Assembly: GCF_000498755.1 (NCBI RefSeq) | Contig: NZ_AXUS01000014.1 | Location: forward strand, 1 to 64,000 | Source of the DNA: Clostridioides mangenotii TR | Lineage (GTDB): Bacteria > Bacillota > Clostridia > Peptostreptococcales > Peptostreptococcaceae | DNA length: 64,000 nucleotides | Reading direction: 5' to 3' | Shown: piece by piece, positions 30,410 through 40,732 of the stretch | Numbering within the stretch: the first letter of the stretch is position 1 | Layout: every line of letters starts with the position of its first letter | Notes under the pieces: generated by a model | Told to the model about the DNA's origin: nothing | What the model saw: only the letters and a program-made list of their open reading frames with translations | Databases searched by the model: none | Position numbers and translations under genes: made by a program

Positions 30410-31369
30410 TTATTCTATAACCCCAACTCCCCAAGTTCCACAAATATCAGGGGATATGGTTTCCATTACAGAATTATCACTTCCTCTAATAACTGAAATA
30501 TCTCCCGAACTATAATTAGCAACATATATTATGTTTCTATGAACATCTAAGGCTATGTCATAAGGTGCTACCCCTACCCTAATAGATCTTATAACTTCAT
30601 CCGACGCCCCATCAATAACCGATACTGTTCCGCTTGTAGCATTTGAAACATAGACAAGATTAGTAGCTGGATTTACTCTTAAAAACTGGGGTCTTTTATC
30701 AACTACAACTTTATCTATAATTTTATTGCTCTCTCCGTCTAACACTGTAACATAATCTGTACTAGATGAATTGTACCCAATGTATAATTTATTGTTATTA
30801 GGATTCACAGCAATTCCCGATGGAGCTGAGTCTACATCTACATATTCAATTACCGAATTTGTAATCCCATCAATAACAGTAATATTATTGGATCCATTGT
30901 TTGAAATATATATTGTGTTTGTATTTAAATTTATATCTATTTTAGCTTGCAAGCTTGCTTTCGGAGTCTTAATATTCTTTATTACTTTATTAGTTATCCC
31001 ATCTATAACAGATACAAATCTCGAACCTCTATTAGCTACATATACAAGATTTGTATTGGGATTTACTCTTACAAAGAAAGGTGAGTCTCCAACATCGATT
31101 TTTTTTACAACTTTATTGCTCTTTGAATCAATTACTAACACATTATTTCCGGTAATATTTGCAACATAAACTAACTTAGTATAATTGTTTACATCAATAC
31201 CTCTGACATCTGATGAAACTTTTATTTTTTCGATTATATTGTGGTTTTCGCCATCTATTACTGAAATAACTCCTTTAGATGACTCTATTCCAAGTCCAGA
31301 AATATAAATATTGCCTCTTTCACTTTTACACTCATTCTCAATATCACACTTCAATTCGCAATCATTCAT
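30410..31369 (-). CDS. YVTN/YncE-type beta-propeller repeat protein
   Basis: The 319-residue protein is made of about seven repeats of roughly 42 residues, each with a pattern such as NTNLVYVANRGSRFVSVIDG followed by I-K-I-V-D/G. This builds a seven-bladed propeller. There is no signal peptide or membrane helix, and the N-terminus carries four Cys (residues 4-16), so it may be cytoplasmic or on the spore or cell surface by other means. AGGAGG 9 bases before ATG 31369 sets the start. Propellers like this bind ligands or partners; the role is unknown. Confidence 0.85.
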   Translation of the reverse strand: MNDCELKCDIENECKSERGNIYISGLGIESSKGVISVIDGENHNIIEKIKVSSDVRGIDVNNYTKLVYVANITGNNVLVIDSKSNKVVKKIDVGDSPFFVRVNPNTNLVYVANRGSRFVSVIDGITNKVIKNIKTPKASLQAKIDINLNTNTIYISNNGSNNITVIDGITNSVIEYVDVDSAPSGIAVNPNNNKLYIGYNSSSTDYVTVLDGESNKIIDKVVVDKRPQFLRVNPATNLVYVSNATSGTVSVIDGASDEVIRSIRVGVAPYDIALDVHRNIIYVANYSSGDISVIRGSDNSVMETISPDICGTWGVGVIE

Positions 31370-31532
31370 TGATAACAACCTCCTATCGAAGTAACCAAAT
31401 AAATATTTAACTAATATTTATTTTATGTAAAGTGATTATATATGTTCTTACTAAGATCGGCTGTAAATTATTAAACTTGGCATTTCAAAAACTGAATAAA
31501 TATAGTTGATTAATAAAGACTGCTTCAAAAAA

Positions 31533-31576
31533 TAAAAAAGGGGGTATCTCTATTTCCGAGATGCTCCCTTTTTTAT
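31533..31576 (-). terminator. terminator after MerR gene
   Basis: AAAAAAGGGGGTATCTC and GAGATGCTCCCTTTTTT form a long stem, then TTATTTTTT on the minus strand. Confidence 0.75.
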
Positions 31577-31580
31577 AAGT

Positions 31581-32438
31581 TTATACTAGACATCTAGTAT
31601 CTATTTCTCTCTTTTTAACCTGTATTTGTATTTCGGTTAATAAATCATCCTTATCACTGACAGATAAAGGATCTATTATTGGAATTTCATAAATATAATC
31701 CTCTACAGGTATTCTCTTGTACTCTACGTAATCTACAAGTTTTTTTATAGGTTCATAGTTTTCACTGTAGTCTCCTTTATATGTCATACAAATAAAGTCT
31801 CCAGAAGAAATCTCTGAAATGTACTTTTGTGATTTTTCATTAAATAAATCTCTTTCAACTGTCACAAAGCTGTTTTCATAATTTACTCTCTCTTCTTTTA
31901 GAAAATTATCTATAGAGATAAGCCCACTAACTCCTCCGTAAAAAACTGATATATTTTCTTCTAAAATATTAGCGATCTGTCTTCTCGACAGCTCTAATGT
32001 TTCTTCGTGAGTAAGCCCTTCTTCATAGTTGATAGATAGAATGCTTCTTTTAGTCATATGTTTTCTTACAATTTTACCGACTTCATCGGATTTAAAACCT
32101 TTTTCGATAGTATCCTTTTTAGAACTTAAAACTTTCTTAATAAGCTCTAACTCTTTTATTTTATCTTCAACCATTCCTATTTTACTATTTAGTAGTTTAA
32201 GTATTTCTTCATTGCTGTTGTCTAGATTTATCTTAATCTCTTTAAGCGACATCCCAAGATATTTTAAATACTTAATCAAATCAAGCTGTGAGAATTGATC
32301 TATAGAATAATACCTATAACCACTATCGTAATCGACATGTACTGGTTTAAATAAGTCTATTTGATCGTAGTATCTAAGTGTCTGAATGCTAATCTTATGA
32401 AGTCTTGCCATTTCGCCTATAGAAAAGTATTTACTCAT
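31581..32438 (-). CDS. MerR family transcriptional regulator (BmrR-like)
   Basis: This 285-residue activator starts with a MerR winged helix-turn-helix (YFSIGEMARLHKISIQTLRYYDQIDLFKP, seen across residues 4-32). A linker coiled coil (about 75-115) and a C-terminal GyrI-like effector-binding domain (about 125-280) follow. The layout is that of BmrR-type drug or small-molecule sensors. ATG at 32438 is chosen (GGGTGG 6 bases before); a TTG at 32453 is also open. The palindromic 19-bp-spacer promoter ahead of megL, 1.4 kb downstream, is its best local target by inference. It follows the RluA gene by 20 bases. Confidence 0.9.
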   Translation of the reverse strand: MSKYFSIGEMARLHKISIQTLRYYDQIDLFKPVHVDYDSGYRYYSIDQFSQLDLIKYLKYLGMSLKEIKINLDNSNEEILKLLNSKIGMVEDKIKELELIKKVLSSKKDTIEKGFKSDEVGKIVRKHMTKRSILSINYEEGLTHEETLELSRRQIANILEENISVFYGGVSGLISIDNFLKEERVNYENSFVTVERDLFNEKSQKYISEISSGDFICMTYKGDYSENYEPIKKLVDYVEYKRIPVEDYIYEIPIIDPLSVSDKDDLLTEIQIQVKKREIDTRCLV

Positions 32439-32458
32439 GTGATCCACCCTCAATCATT

Positions 32459-33124
32459 TTAAAATAAATTCCATGGATACTCATTAGGTTCTAAAGATTC
32501 AAATTCCATCTTTTCTTTAGTAGTAGGGTGAACTATCTCTATCTTTTGTGACCATAATGCCAACTGTTGCCCCACTTTATTGACCTCTTGTCCATATCTC
32601 TGATCGCCAAATAGCGGATGCTTTCTGCTAGCAAACTGTACTCTGATTTGATGTGATCTTCCAGTTTTTAGATCTATTTCTACAAAACTTAAATTATATT
32701 TGCTAGATAATAATTCAAAGCTTAGTTCTGCGTTTTTGGCTTCTTTATGATCTTTATTTACAACACTGACCATATTTGTCTTTTTATTTTTATATAAAAA
32801 ATCTTTGTATATATCATTTTCCTTGTTAAAACAGCCATGCACGACAGCCCTATAAGTCTTTTTAAATGTTTTATTTCTCACTTGCTCCGATAACCTCGAA
32901 GCCGCTTTAGAGGTCTTGGCAAACACCATTACCCCTCCAACCGGTCTATCAAGTCTGTGAACAAGCCCAACAAAAACATTGCCTGGCTTGTTATATTTAT
33001 CTTTCAAATATTTTTTAAGTAAATTTACCATATCTTTATCATTAGTCTGATCAGACTGAGAAAGTATGTTTACTGGTTTTTCTACTACTAAAAGATGGTT
33101 GTCTTCGTATATAACTTTTACCAC
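32459..33124 (-). CDS. RluA family pseudouridine synthase
   Basis: This enzyme isomerises uridine to pseudouridine in RNA. The about 221-residue protein has LLVVEKPVNILSQSD near 10-24, the catalytic Asp motif GLVHRLDRPVGGVMVFAKTS near 53-72, and LKTGRSHQIRVQFA near 143-156. There is no S4 domain, as in short RluA/TruC-type members. The probable start is GTG 33124, which shares its first base with the last base of the upstream methyltransferase stop (TAGTG), with GGGAGAG before it; the frame is open to 33157. Confidence 0.9.
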   Translation of the reverse strand: MVKVIYEDNHLLVVEKPVNILSQSDQTNDKDMVNLLKKYLKDKYNKPGNVFVGLVHRLDRPVGGVMVFAKTSKAASRLSEQVRNKTFKKTYRAVVHGCFNKENDIYKDFLYKNKKTNMVSVVNKDHKEAKNAELSFELLSSKYNLSFVEIDLKTGRSHQIRVQFASRKHPLFGDQRYGQEVNKVGQQLALWSQKIEIVHPTTKEKMEFESLEPNEYPWNLF

Positions 33125-33996
33125 TATACACTCTCCCATCTTCCAAATATTCCACACGGCAATGTTTTTCCGTCTCTAGATGCCGGTATTCCAAGCTCTC
33201 CGCCGTATATTTTACCACCCTTTACTTGCTTCCCTACAGTTGTAGATAACACATTTTCAAGAACTATAGGAGAAAAACCTGTAGTATAAGAGTTTATTAA
33301 GAAAAACAGAGGATCATCAGAAAGAACTCCCATGCAAAGCTCAACAAAACTAAATAATTTCTCCTCTATTTGCCAAACTTCACCTTTTGGACCACGCCCG
33401 TAAGAAGGAGGATCCATTATTATAGCATCGTACTTCTTACCTCTTCTAATCTCTCTTTCAACAAATTTTACCACATCATCTACTATAAATCTAACTGGTC
33501 TAGATTTAAGTCCAGTTAACTCTATATTGTCTTTAGCCCAGTTTACCATTCCCTTGGCAGCATCGACATGACAAACTTCAGCTCCTGCATATGAGCATGC
33601 AACTGTAGCCCCACCTGTATAGGCAAATAGGTTTAATACCTTAATCGGTCTATTTGCTCCTTTGATCTTTTCCATCATCCAATCCCAGTTTGCCGCTTGC
33701 TCTGGGAAAAGACCTGTATGTTTAAATCCAGTCGGCTTTATATGGAACTTTAAAGCTTTGTAATTTATAGTCCATTGCTCAGGATACTTCTTTTTATGTT
33801 CCCATTCTCCCCCACCTTTATTACTTCTGTGGTAGTGCCCATGAGGGTTTTTCCATAGAGCCCACTCAGTTTCCATAGGCCAAACTACTTGAGGATCTGG
33901 TCTTCTAAGCACATACTGTCCCCAACGTTCAAGCTTTTCTCCATTTCCCATATCTATAAGTTCATAATCTTTCCATTTATCTGCAAGTAATAACAT
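33124..33996 (-). CDS. class I SAM-dependent methyltransferase, RlmI/RlmK-like
   Basis: Likely a 23S rRNA methyltransferase of the COG1092 type. The 290-residue protein has an N-terminal part rich in Trp, His and Lys (about 1-105), the SAM site VLNLFAYTGGATVACSYAG near 119-137, and the catalytic-loop motif DPPSYGRGPKGEVW near 195-208. It lacks the N-terminal PUA domain seen in RlmI. GGAGG precedes the ATG. It is translationally coupled with the pseudouridine synthase, so both probably modify RNA. Confidence 0.88.
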   Translation of the reverse strand: MLLLADKWKDYELIDMGNGEKLERWGQYVLRRPDPQVVWPMETEWALWKNPHGHYHRSNKGGGEWEHKKKYPEQWTINYKALKFHIKPTGFKHTGLFPEQAANWDWMMEKIKGANRPIKVLNLFAYTGGATVACSYAGAEVCHVDAAKGMVNWAKDNIELTGLKSRPVRFIVDDVVKFVEREIRRGKKYDAIIMDPPSYGRGPKGEVWQIEEKLFSFVELCMGVLSDDPLFFLINSYTTGFSPIVLENVLSTTVGKQVKGGKIYGGELGIPASRDGKTLPCGIFGRWESV

Positions 33997-34133
33997 TTCT
34001 TCCTCCTGTATAGTACATCTAATATTCAGTATTATACCATAATTTTATACGATTTATGTTCTTTTTATTAACACAATTGCATCTTAATTCATACTCTATT
34101 ATATCTTAAATTTATGTAGAGAGGAGCATTTGC

Positions 34134-34829
34134 ATGATAAATAATCGCGCCACTGGAAATTGTAGCCATAATATTTTGTACGTCAGATTTAATGAAGACT
34201 TCGGAAGGGAAGGTTTCTTTTCCTTTGACATGCAGTATCCATCATTGTTTAATATTGCAGGTCAGCCAAATGCAGGAAATCCAGCAGTTTTAAGAAATGT
34301 CAGTAGTGCTATAGAAAAATCTGTAAATTACTACAAAGAATCTATTTCAAGGGAGGCTGCTAATTTTAATAAAGTTGCTGAAGATAATTCACAAAGTCCA
34401 ACACGTTTTGATGTGACTTCTACTTATGCAATAACTTTTAATATGAATTCAGTCCTAAGCTGTATACTTGATTTAAAAGGTCAAGCGCTTTCTATCGGTA
34501 TTTTGTATAATACTCTAAGCAATTACAATGTCGATCTAATTACAGGGAGGGAGCTTACTCTAGCAGATGTTTTTAACACGAATGTAGATTATATAAATCT
34601 TGTATCTGAGTACATAAAATCTACAATTACCGAAAATGTAAGTTGGTATTATGCACTTGATGATTTTAAAATCCCTGCAGAACAAGCATTTTATTTAACG
34701 TTTGACGGTGTGGTGATCTACTTTGGGGTCGATGAAATAGCACCAAAAGAATTAGGCATACCTAAGTTTAAAATGAAATATGCCGATTTTGCAACCGATA
34801 TAAATCCTCGACTATTCTGTGCTTTTTAA
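34134..34829 (+). CDS. DUF3298/DUF4163-type protein
   Basis: The 231-residue protein has the DUF4163-DUF3298 arrangement seen in PdaC and RsiV C-termini. An N-terminal strand-rich part (about 10-120, with FFSFDMQYPSLF) precedes a C-terminal half with TGRELTLADVFN near 135-146 and AFYLTFDGVVIYFGVDEIAP near 185-204. Most relatives are secreted or membrane anchored, but this one has no visible signal peptide. GAGGAG lies 7 bases before the ATG. It is one of few plus-strand genes here and stands alone, ending at a bidirectional terminator. The function is unknown. Confidence 0.78.
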   Translation: MINNRATGNCSHNILYVRFNEDFGREGFFSFDMQYPSLFNIAGQPNAGNPAVLRNVSSAIEKSVNYYKESISREAANFNKVAEDNSQSPTRFDVTSTYAITFNMNSVLSCILDLKGQALSIGILYNTLSNYNVDLITGRELTLADVFNTNVDYINLVSEYIKSTITENVSWYYALDDFKIPAEQAFYLTFDGVVIYFGVDEIAPKELGIPKFKMKYADFATDINPRLFCAF

Positions 34830-34867
34830 ATTTTAGTAATCAAATATTTACTTAAATAATAGTGTAA

Positions 34868-34945
34868 ATAAAAAACTGGAAAAACTTTATCGGATATTTC
34901 AGCATAATTTGCTCTTTTTTCGATAAACGTATTTCCAGTTTTACT
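34868..34945. terminator. bidirectional terminator between DUF3298 gene and carB
   Basis: AAAAACTGGAAA and TTTCCAGTTTT are the outer arms, with inner partial pairing, and A and T runs on both sides. It serves convergent genes. Confidence 0.65.
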
Positions 34946-35052
34946 TTTTTATTATTTTCTATTGTTTTCAACTCTAATATTCTATCTAACTTTGTATATT
35001 ATCTAACCCTTAATAATATCTAGGTATATATAGCATCTAGCCTATTATTATT

Positions 35053-38000
35053 TTATTCGCCTAAGTTATAAACTTTTAACTTATCTTCATCTATCTTTTC
35101 TTTTCTTACCCCTACCATAGCTTTTAGAGTATCTAGAGACGTCATTACTTCTGTTGAGAACTCAATTGCTGTTCTTCTTATCTTAAATCCATCTCTCGTT
35201 GAATCATTACCTTTTGTAGGTGTATTTATTACTATGTCTACTTGTTTGTTTCTTATTACATCTAGGATATTTGGTCTAGCCTCTTCAACTCTATTAACTG
35301 TTTCAGCTTCTATACCATGAGCTCTTAGACTGTTTGCAGTACCTTCTGTAGCTACAAATGTATATCCAAGATCCCTCATGTCTTTAGCTATATTTATAAA
35401 CTCATTTTTGTCGTTATCGTTTATAGTTGCTAGAACAACTCCTCTTTCATCTGACATGTGTTTTCCAGCTGCTATAAAACCTTTGTAAAGGGCTTCTTCT
35501 AGATTTTCTCCTACTCCAAGAACTTCTCCTGTAGATTTCATCTCAGGTCCAAGACTTACTTCAACCTTAGATAACTTCGACATAGAGAATACTGGAACTT
35601 TTACAGATACTAATTTTGGTTCTTTATATATTCCTGTACCGTAGCCTATATCTTTTAATTTTTCACCTAACATACATTTAGTAGCTATATCTATAATTGG
35701 AACATTACTAACTTTACTGATGTATGGAACTGTTCTACTCGCTCTAGGATTCACTTCTATTATATATAATTCACCGTGGAATTCTATAAACTGTATGTTT
35801 ACCATCCCTATTACATTTAGATCAATTGCTATTTTCTTAGTATAATCTAGTATTTTCGCCTTTATTTCATCAGATATATTTTGACTTGGGTACATTGTAA
35901 TACTGTCTCCAGAGTGAACTCCCGCTCTCTCTAAGTGCTCCATTATTCCTGGTATAAGTATATCTTCTTGATCACATATTGCGTCTACTTCTATCTCTCT
36001 ACCAGTTAGATATTTATCTATTAGCACAGGGTTTTTTCTGTCTCTATTAAATGCATCTTCCAAATACTGAACTAATTTATCTTGGTTGTAAGTTATCTCC
36101 ATACCCTGACCCCCAAGTACATAAGAAGGTCTAACTAGCACTGGGTATTTAAGCTCATTTGCAACTTCAATACCTTCTGCTACAGTCCAAACACCTTTTC
36201 CCTTTGGTCTATTTATATCCAACCTTTCAAGAAGTTCATCAAATTTTTCTCTGTCTTCTGCTGCATCTATATCTTTAAAATCTGTACCAAGTATCTTTAT
36301 ATTTTTCTCATTTAAGAACTTTGCAAGCTTTATTGCAGTCTGACCTCCAAATTGAAGTATTACTCCCTCTGGATTTTCTTTTTCTATTATATTTAGTACT
36401 TCTTCCTCTGTTAACGGTTCAAAGTATAGTTTGTCTGAAGTGTCAAAATCTGTACTTACTGTCTCTGGATTGTTATTTATTATTATAGTCTCAATCCCTT
36501 GTCTTCTAAGAGATTTGATACAGTGAACTGAGCAGTAATCAAACTCAATTCCTTGCCCTATTCTTATTGGCCCTGACCCAAGTACTATTACTTTCTTTTT
36601 GTCGCTAACTTCTACCTCATCGTATTGCTCGTAAGTTGAGTAGTAGTATGGTGAAAGCGCATCAAACTCTCCTCCACATGTATCAACCATCTTATACGCT
36701 GGTTCTATACTGTAAAGTTTTCTAAGTTCGTAAAGTCTCGCTGGGCTTATTTTCATTAAATCTGAAATCCCCTTATCCGAGAATCCTTTTTTCTTTAACT
36801 CAAGTAGGTAATCTTTATCTAAATTTTCTATTTTAAGTTCCTTTAATTTCTCTTCTTGCTCCACTATCCATTTAAATTTATTTATAAACCATTTGTCTAC
36901 ACCAGTTATCTCTTCTATCATCTCTAGCTTATATCCTCTTCTAATCATCTCAGCTAGATCAAAGAGTCTCTCATCATCTGGAACAACAACCCTTTGTTTT
37001 AATTCTTCTATAGTTCTCTCTTCAGAAACTCTGTGAACTAATGAATATTTACCAGTTTCAAGGGATCTTATTCCCTTTAATATAGCAGCTTCAAAGTTGC
37101 TACCTATACTCATTATTTCACCAGTCGCCATCATCTTAGTTCCAAGCTTTCTATTTGCATGTCTAAATTTATCAAATGGCCACTTTGGTATCTTTACTAC
37201 TACATAGTCTAAAGTCGGTTCGAAACATGCGTAAGTCTTCTTAGTTACTGCATTTTCTATTTCATCCAATGTGTAACCGAGCGCAATTTTTGCAGAAACT
37301 TTTGCTATCGGATAACCTGTGGCTTTTGATGCAAGCGCTGACGATCTACTTACTCTAGGATTAATTTCTATTATCGCATACTCTAAACTGTGTGGATTAA
37401 GCGCTATTTGAACATTACATCCACCTTTTACTTCTACAGCATTTATTATATCTATTGATGCTTTTCTAAGTAATTGGTACTCTTCATCGCTTAAAGTTTG
37501 ACTAGGAGCCACAACTATACTATCTCCAGTATGAACTCCTACTGGGTCTACGTTCTCCATATTACAAACTGTTATACAGTTTCCATTTCCATCTCTGACT
37601 ACTTCGTACTCTATTTCTTTCCACCCTTTTATACTCTTCTCTAGAAGTACTTGTCCTACTGGGCTTAATTGAAGTCCGTGTTGAAGTATCTCTCTCAGTT
37701 CTTCTTCAGTATCTGCGATTCCTCCACCAGTTCCTCCTAATGTATAAGCTGGTCTAACTACTACCGGATATCCTATCTTATCGGCAAATTTTATACCAGA
37801 TTCTAAATCAGTAACAATATCACTGATTACTACTGGTTGCTTTATTTCTTTCATCATCTCTCTGAATAAGTCTCTATCTTCACCTTTTTTGATAGATTCC
37901 ACTGATGTTCCTAAAACTTTTACATTATATTTTTCTAGTATTCCTTTATCGTGTAGCTCAACTGCAAGGTTAAGGCCTGTTTGTCCACCCATTCCTGCAA

Positions 38001-38259
38001 GTAGACTGTCTGGCTTTTCTTTTTCTATTATCTTTTCTATAAATTCTACTGTTAATGGCTCTATATATATTTTATCCGCTACTTCTTTGTCAGTCATTAT
38101 AGTAGCAGGGTTACTATTTATAAGTACAACTTCTACACCTTCTTCTTTCAAAGCTTGGCAAGCTTGTGTTCCCGAGTAGTCAAACTCTGCTGCTTGCCCT
38201 ATTATAATAGGTCCTGAACCTAGTACTAAAGTCTTTTTCACATCTTTTAATTTAGGCAT
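35053..38259 (-). CDS. carB: carbamoyl-phosphate synthase large subunit
   Basis: CarB makes carbamoyl phosphate from bicarbonate, ammonia from CarA and two ATP. The protein of about 1068 residues has two duplicated ATP-grasp synthetase halves, each starting with a VLGSGPI(I/R)IGQ motif (near residues 10 and 555). An oligomerisation domain lies between them and an MGS-like allosteric domain forms the last 130 residues, where UMP and ornithine act in relatives. The ATG at 38259 is chosen because GAGGAG lies 8 bases before it; the frame is open to 38277. It is the last gene of the pyrF-carA-carB operon. Confidence 0.97.
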   Translation of the reverse strand: MPKLKDVKKTLVLGSGPIIIGQAAEFDYSGTQACQALKEEGVEVVLINSNPATIMTDKEVADKIYIEPLTVEFIEKIIEKEKPDSLLAGMGGQTGLNLAVELHDKGILEKYNVKVLGTSVESIKKGEDRDLFREMMKEIKQPVVISDIVTDLESGIKFADKIGYPVVVRPAYTLGGTGGGIADTEEELREILQHGLQLSPVGQVLLEKSIKGWKEIEYEVVRDGNGNCITVCNMENVDPVGVHTGDSIVVAPSQTLSDEEYQLLRKASIDIINAVEVKGGCNVQIALNPHSLEYAIIEINPRVSRSSALASKATGYPIAKVSAKIALGYTLDEIENAVTKKTYACFEPTLDYVVVKIPKWPFDKFRHANRKLGTKMMATGEIMSIGSNFEAAILKGIRSLETGKYSLVHRVSEERTIEELKQRVVVPDDERLFDLAEMIRRGYKLEMIEEITGVDKWFINKFKWIVEQEEKLKELKIENLDKDYLLELKKKGFSDKGISDLMKISPARLYELRKLYSIEPAYKMVDTCGGEFDALSPYYYSTYEQYDEVEVSDKKKVIVLGSGPIRIGQGIEFDYCSVHCIKSLRRQGIETIIINNNPETVSTDFDTSDKLYFEPLTEEEVLNIIEKENPEGVILQFGGQTAIKLAKFLNEKNIKILGTDFKDIDAAEDREKFDELLERLDINRPKGKGVWTVAEGIEVANELKYPVLVRPSYVLGGQGMEITYNQDKLVQYLEDAFNRDRKNPVLIDKYLTGREIEVDAICDQEDILIPGIMEHLERAGVHSGDSITMYPSQNISDEIKAKILDYTKKIAIDLNVIGMVNIQFIEFHGELYIIEVNPRASRTVPYISKVSNVPIIDIATKCMLGEKLKDIGYGTGIYKEPKLVSVKVPVFSMSKLSKVEVSLGPEMKSTGEVLGVGENLEEALYKGFIAAGKHMSDERGVVLATINDNDKNEFINIAKDMRDLGYTFVATEGTANSLRAHGIEAETVNRVEEARPNILDVIRNKQVDIVINTPTKGNDSTRDGFKIRRTAIEFSTEVMTSLDTLKAMVGVRKEKIDEDKLKVYNLGE

Positions 38260-38366
38260 AATTATATCTCCTCGCATAACAAATTTTAATCGGTCCTAAC
38301 TCAAATTTCATTTAAGTCCATCGCTTCTTTATCTATACTTATATCCGAGCTTTTATCTGTATACTA

Positions 38367-39413
38367 TTATATCAGGTCTAAAAACTTGTCAAATATATAG
38401 TCGTTGTCTTTAGGCCCTGGGCAAGCTTCTGGGTGATACTGCACGCTGTATATTGGGAGTTCTTCATGTCTCATTCCTTCTACAGTATTGTCATTTAAAT
38501 TTATCTGTGTTACTTTCACCTGTTTAGGAACATCTGAAACATAGTATCCGTGATTTTGAGATGTAATAAATACTTTTTCCTCTTCCAAATCTTTTACCGG
38601 ATGGTTACCACCTCTATGTCCAAACTTAAGTTTAGATGTCTTTCCTCCAAGTGCCAGTGCTAATAATTGGTGCCCTAAACATATACCAGCGATTGGTTTT
38701 TTGCCTATTAATTCTTTTATATTTTCTATTACACCCTCTAAATCTTCAGGATCTCCAGGCCCATTTGATAAAAATATTAGATCTGGATTTAAATCTATTA
38801 TTTTTTGAGGTTTTGTCAAAGCTGGAAATACAGTTATATCGCAATCTCGTTTTTCAAATGATCTAATTATATTTCTCTTTACTCCAAAATCCATTATCGC
38901 AACTTTTTTACCCGAACCGCTTATATGCTCAACTTCTTTTCTAGTAACTGTATTTACTGCTTCTGTATTTGAATACTGCTCTAATTTATGTTCTATATCT
39001 TCCAGCTCATTGTGTTCTAGAGTTATTATACCCTTCATACTTCCGTTATTTCTAAGTATCTTTGTAAGTGCTCTAGTATCTATTCCTTCTAATCCTATAA
39101 CTTTATTTTGTTTTAGGTATGTCTCTATATCCATTTCACATCTAAAGTTGTTTGGGAAGTCACATTTTTCTCTAACAATAAGTCCCTTAACATGAACCCC
39201 TGATGACTCAACTGATTCTAAGTTTATCCCATAATTACCTATAAGTGGGTAAGTCATCGTTACTATTTGTCCATAGTAAGAAGGATCTGTCAATACTTCA
39301 CCATAACCTGTCATTGAAGTGTTAAAAACTACTTCTCCTACACTATCCTTTAAGTATCCAAATGCTTTACCTTCAAATACTGTTCCATCTTGTAAAATTA
39401 ATCTTGCCTTCAC
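38367..39413 (-). CDS. carA: carbamoyl-phosphate synthase small (glutaminase) subunit
   Basis: CarA hydrolyses glutamine and passes ammonia to CarB. The 348-residue protein has the N-terminal CPSase domain (DGTVFEGKAFG at 9-19) and a C-terminal class I glutaminase with the Cys nucleophile in GICLGHQLLALALGG near 242-256 and the His/Glu pair in YHPEACPGP near 325-333. It starts at GTG with AGGAGG upstream, 12 bases after the pyrF stop. The length is normal. Confidence 0.96.
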   Translation of the reverse strand: MKARLILQDGTVFEGKAFGYLKDSVGEVVFNTSMTGYGEVLTDPSYYGQIVTMTYPLIGNYGINLESVESSGVHVKGLIVREKCDFPNNFRCEMDIETYLKQNKVIGLEGIDTRALTKILRNNGSMKGIITLEHNELEDIEHKLEQYSNTEAVNTVTRKEVEHISGSGKKVAIMDFGVKRNIIRSFEKRDCDITVFPALTKPQKIIDLNPDLIFLSNGPGDPEDLEGVIENIKELIGKKPIAGICLGHQLLALALGGKTSKLKFGHRGGNHPVKDLEEEKVFITSQNHGYYVSDVPKQVKVTQINLNDNTVEGMRHEELPIYSVQYHPEACPGPKDNDYIFDKFLDLI

Positions 39414-39425
39414 ATTAACTACCTC

Positions 39426-40142
39426 CTAAGCATTTTCTATTTGTCTTACTATGTTAATAGCTGATTCCTTTGGGTTTTCTGACTTAGTTATAGGTCTTCC
39501 AACCACTAAATAATGAGCTCCTCTTCTTATTGCATCTTCTGGAGTAACAACTCTCTTTTGATCCCCTACTTCAGCTGCCTTTGGTCTTATTCCCGGGCAA
39601 ACTGTTATAAAATCTTCTCCACAAGCTTCTACAATCTTATCTACTTCTTGTGCTGAGCATACTACTCCATCAATTCCAGCTTCTTTAGCTAACTTCGCTC
39701 TCTTAATAGCTAATTCCTCTGTTCCTAAGTTACATCCTATATCTTTTAAATCTTGGTCGCTAAGTGAAGTAAGAACTGTTACTCCAACTATTATAGGTTT
39801 TTCTATATTTAATTTTTCAGCTTCTTCTTTTGCTGCTTTAGCACACTGTCTCATTCCTTCTAGGTCAGATACGTGAATTGTCATCATCCATACCTTGTCT
39901 CTAACCCCTGCTCTAACAGCACTTTGCATAGTGTTAGGTATATCGTGAAACTTAAGGTCTAAGAATATTTTTTTATTTTTCTCTTTTAAATAGTCTACAA
40001 CTCTACCTCTAGTAGTTAGATATTGCTCAAGCCCTACTTTAAATATATCTACACTGTCCTCTAAACTGTCTATCATATTTTTAGCTATATCGAAGTCGTC
40101 AGTGTCAATTGCAGCTATAAGTTTTTCTTTACCATTTACCAT
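39426..40142 (-). CDS. pyrF: orotidine 5'-phosphate decarboxylase
   Basis: PyrF makes UMP from OMP. The 238-residue protein has the catalytic Lys in LDLKFHDIPNTM near 58-69 and ends with the PGIRPK and VVGRPIT phosphate-binding blocks. ATG 40142 has AGGAGG 7 bases before it. The open frame runs on to 40235, but that stretch is the attenuator hairpin and not coding. It is the first gene after the PyrR leader. Confidence 0.96.
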   Translation of the reverse strand: MVNGKEKLIAAIDTDDFDIAKNMIDSLEDSVDIFKVGLEQYLTTRGRVVDYLKEKNKKIFLDLKFHDIPNTMQSAVRAGVRDKVWMMTIHVSDLEGMRQCAKAAKEEAEKLNIEKPIIVGVTVLTSLSDQDLKDIGCNLGTEELAIKRAKLAKEAGIDGVVCSAQEVDKIVEACGEDFITVCPGIRPKAAEVGDQKRVVTPEDAIRRGAHYLVVGRPITKSENPKESAINIVRQIENA

Positions 40143-40180
40143 TTCATTTCCTCCTAAACTATAAAGCCTAATCCTCATAA

Positions 40181-40214
40181 TAAAAAATCCTCCTACCAAA
40201 GAGGTAGAAGGATT
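40181..40214 (-). terminator. PyrR-controlled attenuator terminator before pyrF
   Basis: On the minus strand AATCCTTCTACC (40203-40214) pairs with GGTAGGAGGATT (40186-40197, one wobble) followed by a T-run. It lies between the PyrR-binding loops and the pyrF ribosome site, the expected place for the regulated terminator. Confidence 0.85.
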
Positions 40215-40262
40215 CATCTGCATTCTAAATTCCACATAAGTGTGGTATGAGATATCTTTCCC

Positions 40263-40276
40263 AGTCTCTCTGGACT
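40263..40276 (-). promoter_or_regulatory. PyrR-binding loop 2 (AGUCCAGAGAGACU)
   Basis: On the minus strand the leader reads AGTCCAGAGAGACT, a one-base variant of the PyrR-binding consensus, at the position of the anti-antiterminator just before the terminator. Confidence 0.82.
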
Positions 40277-40338
40277 AGTTTAAAAGACTTTATGTATTTA
40301 TTTTTATTATCGATAGTAGTTAATCAACTTATCTGCTT

Positions 40339-40352
40339 AGCCTCTCTGGACT
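40339..40352 (-). promoter_or_regulatory. PyrR-binding loop 1 (AGUCCAGAGAGGCU)
   Basis: This is an exact copy of the classical PyrR RNA-binding loop, in the transcript about 75 bases before the second one. Uridine nucleotides bound to PyrR would favour termination. Confidence 0.85.
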
Positions 40353-40428
40353 TAGAAAATTTATTGATTTAAATTATGATAGTTTAATTCCTATATCGAT
40401 AGTTAATATTTTATTTGATCTTCTAATT

Positions 40429-40457
40429 ATTAAACCACTTATTGCTCTTTCTGTCAA
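40429..40457 (-). promoter_or_regulatory. promoter of pyrF-carA-carB
   Basis: TTGACA (40452-40457), 17-base spacer and TTTAAT (40429-40434) on the minus strand, about 80 bases before the first PyrR loop. Confidence 0.65.
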
Positions 40458-40628
40458 TAAATCTTTTAATTTTTAACTTTAAATCAACATTATGATACAT
40501 TCCGTTTGCTATAATATTGTTTTTAATCTTTCTTATAAGAAAAATTTATCTCATACTCAATCTTAGGAATGTATTTGGAGTTATTAAAGGATCGATTTTT
40601 TGTTGTCTTCTTCAGTAAATTATAAGTA

Positions 40629-40666
40629 TTAAAAATAGACTATACTTTAATAGTCTATTTTTATAT
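40629..40666 (-). terminator. terminator after lplA
   Basis: AAAAATAGACTA and TAGTCTATTTTT form a perfect 12-bp stem past the lplA stop. The gap between it and the pyrF promoter holds nothing else I recognise. Confidence 0.75.
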
Positions 40667-40732
40667 TATTTTGGTGCATTATAATTATTTTTTTATATTT
40701 ACGTACAGCGTCCGATCAAAGTGTGTTGAATC

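Noticed and set aside
40143-40235. N-terminal extension of pyrF by 31 codons
   Set aside because: The stretch contains the attenuator terminator; a normal ribosome site precedes ATG 40142.
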